The translations under genes and the position numbers were made by a program. A stretch of 64,000 nucleotides of DNA. Origin: Candidatus Culexarchaeum yellowstonense. Its GTDB lineage: Archaea; Thermoproteota; Methanomethylicia; Culexarchaeales; Culexarchaeaceae. Below the pieces are notes generated by a model. That model was not told the origin of the DNA, made no database searches, and was given only the letters and a program-made list of their open reading frames with translations. This document shows, piece after piece, positions 42,708 to 51,037 of this stretch. Position 1 is the first letter of the stretch; each line of letters opens with the position of its first letter. The stretch is taken from NCBI GenBank assembly GCA_024707015.1, contig JANGFR010000003.1, positions 1 through 64,000 of the forward strand, in the 5' to 3' direction.

Positions 42708-44059
42708 TGGAAATCATTGAAGCAGTAAAAATAGCTGTGGAGAAAGCATTAAAATATGGTGCATCACAAGCAGAAGCCTACGCCACAAGATCCAATAGGA
42801 TAAGCATAATGACAGCCAATGATAGGGTAAGTGGAGTAAAAACTAGAGTTGGATCAGGTGAAGGTGTGGAAGGTATAGGTGTGAGGGTAGTCATTGGGAA
42901 AAGCCTCGCATATTCACACACAACAATACTAGATGAGGCGAGCATAGAAGAAACAGTTAAGACAGCAATAAAGCTCGCTAAAATTAAAGAACCAGACCCA
43001 GACTTCAAAACACTACCACAACCAAGAAAACCCCCAACAGTAGAAGGAATATATGATCCAGCAATAGAGAACCCACCAATAGATGAAATATTCGATGAAG
43101 CTAGAAGAATAGTTGGAGAAGGATTAGAGAAAGATCCAAACTTCAACACTATAAGTGCAAGCTTTAACTTCACATCAACAGAAAGAGCAATATTCAATAG
43201 CCTAGGAGTAGAGGTAAACTGGAAGGAGAGTACTGCAAGTATGGGAGTCACAATATTAGGAGAAAAGAATGGCGTTAGAAGCGTAGGATGGGAGGGGGAA
43301 GCATATAGGCAGCTAAATAAGATAGATGCCAAAATATGCCTAGCAAAAGCTATTGAAAGAGCAAAAATAGGATTCAAAGTGGCAAAAATAGAATCTGGTG
43401 AAAAGACAGTTATATTCGATCCAGATGCACTTGAATCCCTAATGGAATATGCATTTGTAAGGGCAATAGATGCGTATAACGTTCAAGAAGGGAAATCATA
43501 CTTGACAGGGAAAGTAGGTGAAAAAGTGGCCTCAGAAAAACTAACAATAATAGATGATGGCACAATACCAAATGGGCTGAGAACAACACCAACAGATGCC
43601 GAAGGAGTACCATCACAAAGAAACATAATAATCGAAAATGGAGTGTTAAAGGGATACATATACGACAGCTACACAGCACATAGAGAAGGTAGAGAAAGCA
43701 CTGGAAACGCCTTCAGACAATTCAGAACACCAATATCCATTGCACCAAGAAATATGATTATAACCGGAAAAGAAGTGAAACTAGAAGAATTAATAGGTGA
43801 AGTGAAGGAGGGGGTATTGGTAATTGGAGTAATGGGAGCCCATAGCACAAACATAGCCACAGGAGCATTCTCAATAACGGCAAACCCATCCTATGCAATA
43901 ATAAGAGGAGAATTGGCTGGACAATTAAGGGGCTGCATGATAGCAGGAACATTCAAAGAAATGTTAGAGAAATATGCTGCACAAGGAGACGATATAAAAC
44001 AAAGAGGCACACTCATCGCACCATCAGTGAAGTTTGAAGGTATAAGAATAACAACATAA
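42707..44059 (+). CDS. tldE: TldE/PmbA metalloprotease partner
   Basis: 450 residues from ATG 42707. The protein has the TldE fold with SYLTGKVGEKVASEKLTIIDDG and a C-terminal GVMGAHSTNIATGAFSITANP, and as expected lacks HExxxH. It forms the second half of the TldD/E heterodimer. TldD and TldE are nearly always paired, and here they overlap by one base. The next gene downstream is 269 bases away across an A-rich, AT-biased stretch. Confidence 0.92.
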   Translation: MEIIEAVKIAVEKALKYGASQAEAYATRSNRISIMTANDRVSGVKTRVGSGEGVEGIGVRVVIGKSLAYSHTTILDEASIEETVKTAIKLAKIKEPDPDFKTLPQPRKPPTVEGIYDPAIENPPIDEIFDEARRIVGEGLEKDPNFNTISASFNFTSTERAIFNSLGVEVNWKESTASMGVTILGEKNGVRSVGWEGEAYRQLNKIDAKICLAKAIERAKIGFKVAKIESGEKTVIFDPDALESLMEYAFVRAIDAYNVQEGKSYLTGKVGEKVASEKLTIIDDGTIPNGLRTTPTDAEGVPSQRNIIIENGVLKGYIYDSYTAHREGRESTGNAFRQFRTPISIAPRNMIITGKEVKLEELIGEVKEGVLVIGVMGAHSTNIATGAFSITANPSYAIIRGELAGQLRGCMIAGTFKEMLEKYAAQGDDIKQRGTLIAPSVKFEGIRITT

Positions 44060-44328
44060 ACAAAATAATATTTTTTAGATAAATATATTGAAAAAAATAG
44101 AAAAACTCTACAAAAATTGACAGAAAACTTTAGGAAAAATAAGAGCAAAAGCAAAAAGAAAAGACTTTTGAAAATACATAAAAAGCAAAACAAATACCAT
44201 CAAACAAAAATGGGAAAAATGGAAAAAGATAGAAATGAAGAAAAATAAATGAGGAAAATGAAGAAAAATAAAAAATGTGAAAACCCTTATTAGATATACC
44301 AATGCTAAGTTAAAAATAGGTATAGAAA
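44060..44328. other. Adenine-rich intergenic stretch
   Basis: A 269-base gap made mostly of A on the plus strand, with few C and scattered G. It holds two perfect 16-bp copies of AATGAAGAAAAATAAA (44234-44249 and 44257-44272). A TATA-like TTAGATATA lies about 30-40 bases before the LysW-like start at 44329. I see no gene or terminator hairpin in it; open frames here are by-products of base composition. Confidence 0.5.
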
Positions 44329-44607
44329 ATGCCCAAAGCCAGATGTCCAATATGCGATGAAATGATAGACCTAGGAGAAAAGCCACATGTAGGAGACGTA
44401 ATAGAGTGCCCATCCTGCGGAGTATCACTATCCATAGAACAAAAAGGACGTAGATGGAGCTTGAAAATAGTAGAAGAAGAGGAAGAAGAAGAGGAAGAGT
44501 GGGAAGAAGAGGAACTAGAGGAAGAAGAGTGGGAGGAAGAAGAGGAGGAACTAGAGGAAGAGGAAGAAGAGGAAGAGGAGGAGGGGGAGGAAGAAGAGGA
44601 ATGGTGA
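44329..44607 (+). CDS. LysW-like zinc-ribbon protein with poly-glutamate tail
   Basis: 92 residues. Residues 1-48 are a LysW-like zinc ribbon (ARCPICDEM, then IECPSCGVSLSIE) similar to the amino-group carrier of archaeal lysine and arginine synthesis. From residue 49 to the end the chain is almost only Glu, broken by Trp, Leu and one Gly, ending EEEEEW. True LysW proteins end in EDWGE, whose last Glu carries the substrate; this one ends in Trp, so standard carrier function is doubtful. Charge of the tail is extreme. It is followed after 52 bases by a Lys-rich micropeptide, and TldD/TldE lie upstream. Confidence 0.8.
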   Translation: MPKARCPICDEMIDLGEKPHVGDVIECPSCGVSLSIEQKGRRWSLKIVEEEEEEEEEWEEEELEEEEWEEEEEELEEEEEEEEEEGEEEEEW

Positions 44608-44608
44608 A

Positions 44609-44637
44609 ATCCCCGCACGGGGATCCTCTCCCATTTT
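44609..44637 (+). promoter_or_regulatory. Competing hairpins ahead of the micropeptide
   Basis: ATCCCC-GCAC-GGGGAT (44609-44624) forms a 6-bp hairpin right after the stop of the poly-Glu gene. Part of its 3' arm can instead pair as GGGA with TCCC (44629-44632), followed by a short U-run (ATTTTTC). The alternative folds and the T-run look like a small terminator/anti-terminator, just ahead of the micropeptide's ribosome site. Pairing is seen; the regulation is inferred. Confidence 0.4.
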
Positions 44638-44659
44638 TCTGTTATAGGAGGTGAAAAAT

Positions 44660-44704
44660 ATGGCCGAGAAGAAGCCTGAGAAGAAGGGCAAGAAGAAGAA
44701 ATAA
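44660..44704 (+). CDS. 14-residue lysine-rich micropeptide
   Basis: ATG 44660 opens MAEKKPEKKGKKKK and stops at TAA 44702-44704. Nine of the 14 residues are Lys. The ribosome site AGGAGGTGA (44646-44654) is among the best in the window and is eight bases from the ATG, so translation is likely in spite of the small size. It follows the poly-Glu protein, giving adjacent genes for opposite charge extremes. No family is known to me. It could bind the poly-Glu tail or nucleic acid, or be a leader peptide; none of these is shown. Confidence 0.55.
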   Translation: MAEKKPEKKGKKKK

Positions 44705-44766
44705 AATGCATGAAACAACTTAAATAAATTAAAATTTTTCCTTTTTGCCATAAATTCTATTCAACA

Positions 44767-45564
44767 TTGTTAGAAAAGCTTTTATCTAGATTGCATGTAG
44801 CTTTTAATCAGAAATTTGTTATGCCATTCTACATAATATTGAACGATGAAGGGAGAATTAACGATATAGTTGGGAAATCTAAAACGGTTCCATTAAAACT
44901 CAAAAAACACCTATTCATAGCAAATAGAATAGATGAAGATTTTCAGGAGAAGATTAATAGGGAGGATCACATACTAATTCTGAAGACGAGTAGAAGTGTG
45001 GAGAGAGCGGAAATAGATTATGAGAGTAACATGTTCAATCTTGGAAGCCTGATATTATTGGCTTATGAACCGATGGAGGATGCGAATGCCAATAGGGTCA
45101 TATACAGGTTAATTGAAAGATCACCATGTTTTAAAGCTTCGAGCCTAATATACCTCTTCCCATACATAAACTATGACAAGTATATTGAGAGGAGGATAGT
45201 TTCTCCAAGCATGATAATAAGGAAGATAATAACATATGGGGGGAGAGCTATAAGTGCATCAAGACTAAAACTAATATATCCAAGTGATGGAAAACCACTC
45301 ATAGAAGATTTAGAGAGAAACCTTATGAAGAGATTAGAAAAGATTAGTGATGCAATTCAAAAACATAAAATGCAAGAGAAAACTGTTAAAATGAAGACAC
45401 TTCTAGAAATGAGGAGCGAAATAAAAATGATAAGAAATTTGACAAAAGTATATCATGAAGAGCTAAACATAAATTTGAAAACTGTGGAATCAAAAATCAT
45501 AAACATTGCGAAAACAGTAAACCAAATGATAGAAGAAACTAGAGATGGTGAAAATAGCATATAA
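44767..45564 (+). CDS. Uncharacterised basic protein with C-terminal coiled coil
   Basis: 265 residues from TTG 44767. The first part (about 10-75) alternates strands and helices with PFYIILNDEGRINDIVG; the middle is hydrophobic and Tyr-rich (FNLGSLILLAYEPMEDA); the last 85 residues are a Lys/Glu/Met-rich coiled coil. I do not recognise the family. An ATG at 44821 is an alternative start. TATA-like sequence (TTAAATAAATTAAAA) lies near 44718-44732. It may share the transcript of the micropeptide. Its sense strand is A-rich, like its neighbours. Confidence 0.6.
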   Translation: MLEKLLSRLHVAFNQKFVMPFYIILNDEGRINDIVGKSKTVPLKLKKHLFIANRIDEDFQEKINREDHILILKTSRSVERAEIDYESNMFNLGSLILLAYEPMEDANANRVIYRLIERSPCFKASSLIYLFPYINYDKYIERRIVSPSMIIRKIITYGGRAISASRLKLIYPSDGKPLIEDLERNLMKRLEKISDAIQKHKMQEKTVKMKTLLEMRSEIKMIRNLTKVYHEELNINLKTVESKIINIAKTVNQMIEETRDGENSI

Positions 45565-45570
45565 TAGGCA

Positions 45571-46824
45571 TTACATGTTGGAATTTACACTCTTAGATAT
45601 CAATTTAATATCTCTTGAAGCAATATATGGCGTTATAAACATGCTAATAAGAACGCTTACAATAACGACTACAAAGCAGACATTATTATAGAGCTCAGGG
45701 TCGCCAATAAACAGTCCCTTTGGATCGTAAATTAATGGAAGCCTAGAAGCAACTAGAGTTGATAGACCATTAGCTATGGAGAATTTAATTATGTCAGATT
45801 CAACTACACTCAATTTAAACATATAACCATACAATCTAACGACGAGAAGTCTAGAGCATAAAACCATCAATGACACACCTAAACCAATAAACAGATAGTT
45901 GAGGGATATATTGGTAATTAAACCCACATACACAAAGAAGAAGGATTTTAGGAGGAAAGTTATTTCCTCATGAAATTCCCGTAAATGACTTATTTCAATT
46001 TCAAACGTTTTTCTAAATCCAAGCTTACTAAAAATGGAATCACTATTAACTAAGAGCAAACCAAAGAACAATAGTGTGAGAGCCCCAGAAGACTCCACAA
46101 CACCCTCAGAAACAACGTATATTAAGAAAACCATAGCTATGGTTAAAATATAATTGAACTTCTGCCCCCTAATCTTATTTAAAACAAAACTCCAAAAACA
46201 TCCACTTAGAGAACCAAAACCCATGGAGAAGATGAAGGATAAAAATATATTCCTAAAACTATCGACAAGAGGCAACTCTGGAGACATAATCAGCCTAATT
46301 AACGTTATAACGCAAATGAAACTTAAGGACGTGGAAAGCACAGACTCCAATAATAGGGTATTCTCCACATCCTTAAAATCAAAATTTAAACGTTTAAGTG
46401 AATGGAAGAGGCTTGAAAGAGTTACAGGACTGGTATTCAACATTGCACCTAGAAGTAGGCAATTTAGAAAACTTATAGAACCACTAAGAACAGAATATAA
46501 GAGAGCTGCAACAAGAATCATGTTCACAAAATAGTACATGAATGCCAAAAGTAAGCTTCTGGAAAAGACTTTAATGAAAGTATCTAAATCCATGTTTATA
46601 CCAGCATCAAATAGGATTATACATAAAGCTATTATGCTCATAAGTGGGGAAGCCCTTATAAATGGTTCAGGATCATACAATTTAAATACTGGACCAATAA
46701 TAAAACCGAAAAGTAAAAGCCAAATCACATCTGGAACCTTAGTTTTAACATAAAATAGGTTCCCCAAATATCCAAGAAAAACTGTGAAAGCAAATAAAAG
46801 AAATATGCTTATATTAACAGACAA
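45571..46824 (-). CDS. Cation/proton antiporter, CPA1/NhaP-like
   Basis: About 417 residues from TTG 46824, which has GGGTGG six bases upstream. Twelve or so membrane helices, with the family segments LFDAGINMDLDTF (helix 4 region), LGAMLNTSPVTLSSLF in place of the usual TDPV, and a late FVYVGLITNISLN. It likely exchanges Na+ or K+ for H+ across the membrane. The TSPVT in place of the common ND/TDP acidic pair at the ion site is unusual and may alter stoichiometry or ion. It converges on the uncharacterised gene and is divergent from the hydrogenase operon. Confidence 0.8.
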   Translation of the reverse strand: MSVNISIFLLFAFTVFLGYLGNLFYVKTKVPDVIWLLLFGFIIGPVFKLYDPEPFIRASPLMSIIALCIILFDAGINMDLDTFIKVFSRSLLLAFMYYFVNMILVAALLYSVLSGSISFLNCLLLGAMLNTSPVTLSSLFHSLKRLNFDFKDVENTLLLESVLSTSLSFICVITLIRLIMSPELPLVDSFRNIFLSFIFSMGFGSLSGCFWSFVLNKIRGQKFNYILTIAMVFLIYVVSEGVVESSGALTLLFFGLLLVNSDSIFSKLGFRKTFEIEISHLREFHEEITFLLKSFFFVYVGLITNISLNYLFIGLGVSLMVLCSRLLVVRLYGYMFKLSVVESDIIKFSIANGLSTLVASRLPLIYDPKGLFIGDPELYNNVCFVVVIVSVLISMFITPYIASRDIKLISKSVNSNM

Positions 46825-46932
46825 GCAATACCACCCAAAACTGAAAGTCCATAAATAAATATTGTGAAAACTAAAGTTAAACCTTATGAATGGAACTTGC
46901 AATATCAGCGAAATACAATATTAATCATAGAA

Positions 46933-46940
46933 ATTTATAT
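46933..46940 (+). promoter_or_regulatory. TATA box of the hydrogenase operon
   Basis: ATTTATAT is the best TATA match in the gap between the antiporter and the hydrogenase operon. Transcription would start near 46960. A second AATTATAT at about 47051-47058 is another candidate if the start at 47078 is used. Confidence 0.4.
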
Positions 46941-47077
46941 GAGTAGATCTAAGCTTCAAAATATGGGTTACGTCAAGCAACTCAAATAGTGTAAGAGAAG
47001 TGACCAATGGAAAATGTTATATTAATGATGACGTAAAGGTGTTTGAACAAATTATATGGGGAGTAGAGGGGCTATCC

Positions 47078-48157
47078 ATGAAAAGTGTCATCATGATGGG
47101 CTCTGAAAACGACCTAAAAACGCTCTTTAACAAATTTAAAGGAAAAACAACGATAATAGGACCAAAGATCCCAGATGGGGAAATTGCCATAAGATACTGT
47201 GAATTAAATAATTACGATGAAATACCGAGAGGAGTGGAGGATTACCAAGAACCCGGCAAATACAGGTTAATGCAAGGAGACTTTTTCAGACATGGTTTCG
47301 ATTCCCCAAAGGGATATCTACATCCACCAGCATTAAAAATAGTTAGGGTAGAAAAGGGACTTGAAATAAAGCCATACAATTATGACCCGAAAGAAATTGT
47401 GTTTTTTGGCATAAAACCATGCGATGCAGCAGCAATAAGAGTTATGGATAAAACGTTCACATGGAATAAAGATGCATACTATAATGCCCAAAGAGAGAAG
47501 ATAACGATAATAGTGGAAAACTGCACAAAACCTGGGAAAACATGCTTCTGCGCCACGATGGGAACAGGTCCCAGAGCCACTGAAAACTTTGACATAGCAT
47601 ACACAAGGATAAATGGGAAAGTATTATTTGAAGCTGGAAGCGTTAAGGGGGAGGAAATATTGATGGAAATTGAAACTTTAAAACCAGCATCAAATGAAGT
47701 TATAGCTGAATTCATCAAAGTGATGGATGAAGCATATGAAAAAGCAAAAGCACAATTCACAACAACAAACCTACCAGAAAAACTTGAAATAAACATTGCA
47801 AACGAAAACCTATGGAAAGAGTTATCTGAGAAGTGCCTCGCATGTGGAAATTGCACAATGGTATGTCCAACATGTTTCTGCTTCGACATATATGATGAAT
47901 CACACCTAGACGAATACGTTGACAGAGTGAGATACTGGGATAGCTGCTTCACATACAAATATGCAGAAGTTGCTGGAGGACACTTCAGACCTGAAATATG
48001 GGCAATGTATAGGCAATGGATGCTACATAAATTCTCATACTGGAAAAAGCAGTTTGACGTTTTTGGATGCGTTGGATGTGGAAGATGCATAACTTGGTGT
48101 CCAGCTGGAATAGACATAAGGGAAAATGTTAAAAAAGCTTCTGGGGGGTGTAAATGA
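47078..48157 (+). CDS. hydB: [NiFe] sulfhydrogenase beta subunit (iron-sulfur protein)
   Basis: About 359 residues. N-terminal part aligns with HydB/anaerobic sulfite reductase A-type proteins (FFGIKPCDAAAIRVMD, then a Cys group NCTKPGKTCFC), and the C-terminus holds two [4Fe-4S] motifs: CLACGNCTMVCPTCFC and CVGCGRCITWCP. It passes electrons between the flavin subunit and the hydrogenase core. ATG 47078 follows GAGGGG; an in-frame GTG at 47000 would add 26 residues. The stop overlaps the gamma gene (ATGA). The four genes hydB-hydG-hydD-hydA form one operon. Confidence 0.88.
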   Translation: MKSVIMMGSENDLKTLFNKFKGKTTIIGPKIPDGEIAIRYCELNNYDEIPRGVEDYQEPGKYRLMQGDFFRHGFDSPKGYLHPPALKIVRVEKGLEIKPYNYDPKEIVFFGIKPCDAAAIRVMDKTFTWNKDAYYNAQREKITIIVENCTKPGKTCFCATMGTGPRATENFDIAYTRINGKVLFEAGSVKGEEILMEIETLKPASNEVIAEFIKVMDEAYEKAKAQFTTTNLPEKLEINIANENLWKELSEKCLACGNCTMVCPTCFCFDIYDESHLDEYVDRVRYWDSCFTYKYAEVAGGHFRPEIWAMYRQWMLHKFSYWKKQFDVFGCVGCGRCITWCPAGIDIRENVKKASGGCK

Positions 48158-48978
48158 TGGTTTACAAGGAATACATTCTGAAAAAAGCATTAATAAGTAA
48201 GGTGACGCAGGAAACGAAGGACACATACACATACCACATAAAGCCATTAGAAGATGAAATTGAAGGGGCTCCTGGGCAATTCAACATACTATACCCCTAT
48301 GGAGGGGGAGAAGCACCAATATCCATTAGTGGAATGGAAAATGGGGAAATTATGCATACAATAAGGTTTGTTGGGGCAGTAACCAGAATGCTAAGTAAAA
48401 TGAAGGAGGGAGAAATAATTGGTTTAAGGGGACCTTATGGAAACACATGGCCATTAAATGAAAGCAGAAAACAAGATATACTGATAGTTGCGGGCGGAAT
48501 AGGGCTAGCCCCACTAAGACCAGTAATAATGGAAGTCAAGAGGAATAGATCAGAATATGGTAAATTGATGATATTGTATGGCGCAAGAACACCGCAAGAC
48601 CTACTATATAGAAGGGAATTTGAAGAGTATAACAAAATAGAAGATTGCGAATTCCATGTAACAGTGGATAAGGGGGATGAGACATGGACTGGGAATGTGG
48701 GGGTTGTAACAACACTAATACCAAAAGTAGAAGTAGACCCGAAAAACACCATAGCAATGGTATGCGGACCAGAAATCATGATGAAATTCACAGTGAAAGA
48801 TTTAATGGAGAAGAAGGGGCTGGATGCATCAAGAATATACATATCTATGGAGAGACGCATGAGATGCGGTATAGGGCAATGTGGACACTGTCAAGTTGGA
48901 CCATTCTTCATATGTAAAGATGGCCCAGTATTCCAATACACAAAAATAAAGAGGTACTTCGAGGTGAAATACATATGA
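48154..48978 (+). CDS. hydG: [NiFe] sulfhydrogenase gamma subunit (NAD(P)H-binding flavoprotein)
   Basis: 274 residues of the ferredoxin-NADP reductase type: FAD site around RGPYGNTWPL, NAD(P) site VAGGIGLAPLRPVI and GPEIMMKF, and at the C-terminus a [2Fe-2S] motif CGIGQCGHCQVGPFFIC. It exchanges electrons between NAD(P)H and the iron-sulfur chain. The start overlaps the beta subunit stop and the stop overlaps the delta start, so translation is coupled. A standing start at ATG 48157 is the alternative. Confidence 0.92.
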   Translation: MMVYKEYILKKALISKVTQETKDTYTYHIKPLEDEIEGAPGQFNILYPYGGGEAPISISGMENGEIMHTIRFVGAVTRMLSKMKEGEIIGLRGPYGNTWPLNESRKQDILIVAGGIGLAPLRPVIMEVKRNRSEYGKLMILYGARTPQDLLYRREFEEYNKIEDCEFHVTVDKGDETWTGNVGVVTTLIPKVEVDPKNTIAMVCGPEIMMKFTVKDLMEKKGLDASRIYISMERRMRCGIGQCGHCQVGPFFICKDGPVFQYTKIKRYFEVKYI

Positions 48979-49733
48979 AAATTGCAATATTCAAATTTGC
49001 AAGTTGTAGCGGATGCCAACTTGAACTACTAAACCTAGAAGAAGAACTACTGGAGATAGCGGGTAAAGTTGAAATAGCATATTTTGTGGAGGCTTCAAGA
49101 AATCTCATGAAAGGACCATACGACATATCCCTCGTGGAGGGGAGCGTATCAACACCGGAACAGCTTGAGGAATTACATAAGATAAGGGAGGAATCAAAGT
49201 ACTTGATAGCAATAGGATCATGCGCCACTGCAGGTGGAATACAAGCCCTTAGAAACTGGGCTCAACTTGAAGAATACAAGAAGATCGTATATCCAAATCC
49301 AGAATGGATAAAAGCTCTGGAGAAATCCACACCACTATCAGAACATGTGAAAGTTGATTTTGAAATAAGAGGGTGCCCAATAAACAGGAAGCAATTACTA
49401 TGGGTTTTAAGTCAAATAATAATTGGAAGAGAACCATTTCTACCCACACACAGCTTATGCATACAATGCAAAATAAAGGGGTATACATGCGTAATAGTGG
49501 CAAAGGGGGAACCATGCCTAGGACCAGTGGTAATGGCCGGATGCGGAGCACTATGCCCAAGCTTCCAAAGACCATGCTACGCATGCTATGGACCGTCAGA
49601 CTTACCACAAACAACAAAACTAGCACAACAATTCATGGAGAGAGAATTGAGCAAGAAGGATATCTCATTGTTATTCAAGAAATTTGAATGCTGGAGACCC
49701 AAATTCAAGGAGGTGGTGGAGAAATATGAATAA
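48975..49733 (+). CDS. hydD: [NiFe] hydrogenase small (delta) subunit
   Basis: 252 residues. Proximal cluster ligands are in ASCSGCQLELL and IGSCATAGG with RGCPINR; a C-terminal Cys-rich region (SLCIQCKIKGYTC, EPCLGPVVMAGCGALCP, RPCYACYGPSD) holds further [4Fe-4S] clusters, as in group 3 hydrogenases. It wires the active site to the beta subunit. The start overlaps the gamma gene (ATGA) and the end overlaps the alpha gene by eight bases. No signal peptide, so the enzyme is cytosolic. Confidence 0.93.
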   Translation: MKIAIFKFASCSGCQLELLNLEEELLEIAGKVEIAYFVEASRNLMKGPYDISLVEGSVSTPEQLEELHKIREESKYLIAIGSCATAGGIQALRNWAQLEEYKKIVYPNPEWIKALEKSTPLSEHVKVDFEIRGCPINRKQLLWVLSQIIIGREPFLPTHSLCIQCKIKGYTCVIVAKGEPCLGPVVMAGCGALCPSFQRPCYACYGPSDLPQTTKLAQQFMERELSKKDISLLFKKFECWRPKFKEVVEKYE

Positions 49734-51021
49734 AAGGATGGAAATAAACATAAAACCATTAACGAGAGTGGAGGGTGAAGGCGAAGTCGAAATAGTAGTG
49801 GAAAATGGAAATGTGAAGAAGATACAAGTGGAAATAACTGAGGCACCAAGATTCTTCGAAGCATTCATAAGGGGAAGAAGGTATTTGGAAGTACCAGATT
49901 TTGTGGCAAGGATATGTGGAATATGCCCAGTACCATACATGTACAGCAGTAGCAGAGCAATGGAGAAGATACTTGAAATAAATATTCCAAAGGAAATTCA
50001 AAATCTAAGGAAAACATTACTATTTGGGGAGTGGATAAGCAGCCACGCACTACACGTATTCCTATTACATGCACCAGACTTCATGAAACTAAATGACGTA
50101 ATAGAATTGGCAAAAATAAAGCCGGAAATAGTTAGAAAAGCACTAAAGCTGAAAGCCTTCGGAAACTATGTTATGGAAAAAATTGGGGGAAGATCAGTAC
50201 ACCCAGTTTCATGCAGAATTGGAGGATTCTACAGGATAATAAGGAGGGAAGAGCTTGAAGACATCAAGAGGGAATGCAAAGATAAACAAGAAATTGCAAA
50301 AGAATTATTAGAATGGATACTCCAGCTAGAAATTCCTAAAATAAAATGTGACTACGAATACCTATCACTACAAGATCCCGAAGGGGAATACCCAACCATA
50401 GGCGGAAGAATAGTATCCAATAAGGGGATAAACATATCTGAAGAAGAATTTGAAGACAAAATAGAAGAATTCCAAGTACCATACTCCACATCGCTAAGGT
50501 GCAGAATAAAGGGGAGGGGGACATACGTAACTGGCCCAATAGCAAGATTCAACAACAACTACAAAGCTCTAAGAGGAGAGGTGAGAGACGTATTGGAAGC
50601 ATATGGATTTAAAGCACCTCTAGTGAACACATATCAAAGCATAATAGCCAGAACGGCAGAGATATACCATTCAACATTAGAAATAGAGAGACTTATAGAT
50701 GAATATAGAGAACCAGAGAAACCATACGTAGAGGGGAAAGTTAAAGCTGGATGGGGATGCGGAGCCTCAGAAGCACCTAGAGGAATACTATATCATTCAT
50801 ACGGGATAAACAGTGAAGGATACGTGGAGAAGGCAAGGATAATAGCTCCAACCACACAAAACTTGGCACACATCGAGCAAGATATACTAGTACAAATTCC
50901 AGAAATAATTAGCAAGCCAATAGAGGAAGCACAGTTAAATGTGGAGATGATAGTGAGAAATTACGATCCATGCATATCATGCTCAGTACATGCCATAAAA
51001 GTGAAAATAATTAAAAACTAA
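49726..51021 (+). CDS. hydA: [NiFe] hydrogenase large (alpha) subunit
   Basis: 431 residues. The nickel ligands are in the L1 motif RICGICPVPY and the L2 motif DPCISCSVH near the C-terminus. Nine residues (AIKVKIIKN) follow the L2 His and should be cut off by a maturation protease during nickel insertion; that protease and the Hyp proteins are not in the window. The N-terminal NIKPLTRVEGEGEVEI is typical. With beta, gamma and delta subunits this makes a group 3b-type NAD(P)-linked bidirectional hydrogenase (sulfhydrogenase), which may evolve H2 or reduce sulfur. Confidence 0.93.
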   Translation: MNKRMEINIKPLTRVEGEGEVEIVVENGNVKKIQVEITEAPRFFEAFIRGRRYLEVPDFVARICGICPVPYMYSSSRAMEKILEINIPKEIQNLRKTLLFGEWISSHALHVFLLHAPDFMKLNDVIELAKIKPEIVRKALKLKAFGNYVMEKIGGRSVHPVSCRIGGFYRIIRREELEDIKRECKDKQEIAKELLEWILQLEIPKIKCDYEYLSLQDPEGEYPTIGGRIVSNKGINISEEEFEDKIEEFQVPYSTSLRCRIKGRGTYVTGPIARFNNNYKALRGEVRDVLEAYGFKAPLVNTYQSIIARTAEIYHSTLEIERLIDEYREPEKPYVEGKVKAGWGCGASEAPRGILYHSYGINSEGYVEKARIIAPTTQNLAHIEQDILVQIPEIISKPIEEAQLNVEMIVRNYDPCISCSVHAIKVKIIKN

Positions 51022-51037
51022 ATTAAATTTTACACAA

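Noticed and set aside
44108-44428. Phe/Leu-rich minus-strand frame in the gap after tldE
   Set aside because: The region is mostly adenine on the plus strand, so the minus strand reads as Phe/Leu codons; it runs into the LysW-like gene and has no promoter or ribosome site.
44310-44711. Long minus-strand frame coding for a poly-serine protein
   Set aside because: It is the antisense of the poly-glutamate codons (GAA/GAG read as TTC/CTC or shifted to TCC/TCT); no ribosome site or domain supports it.
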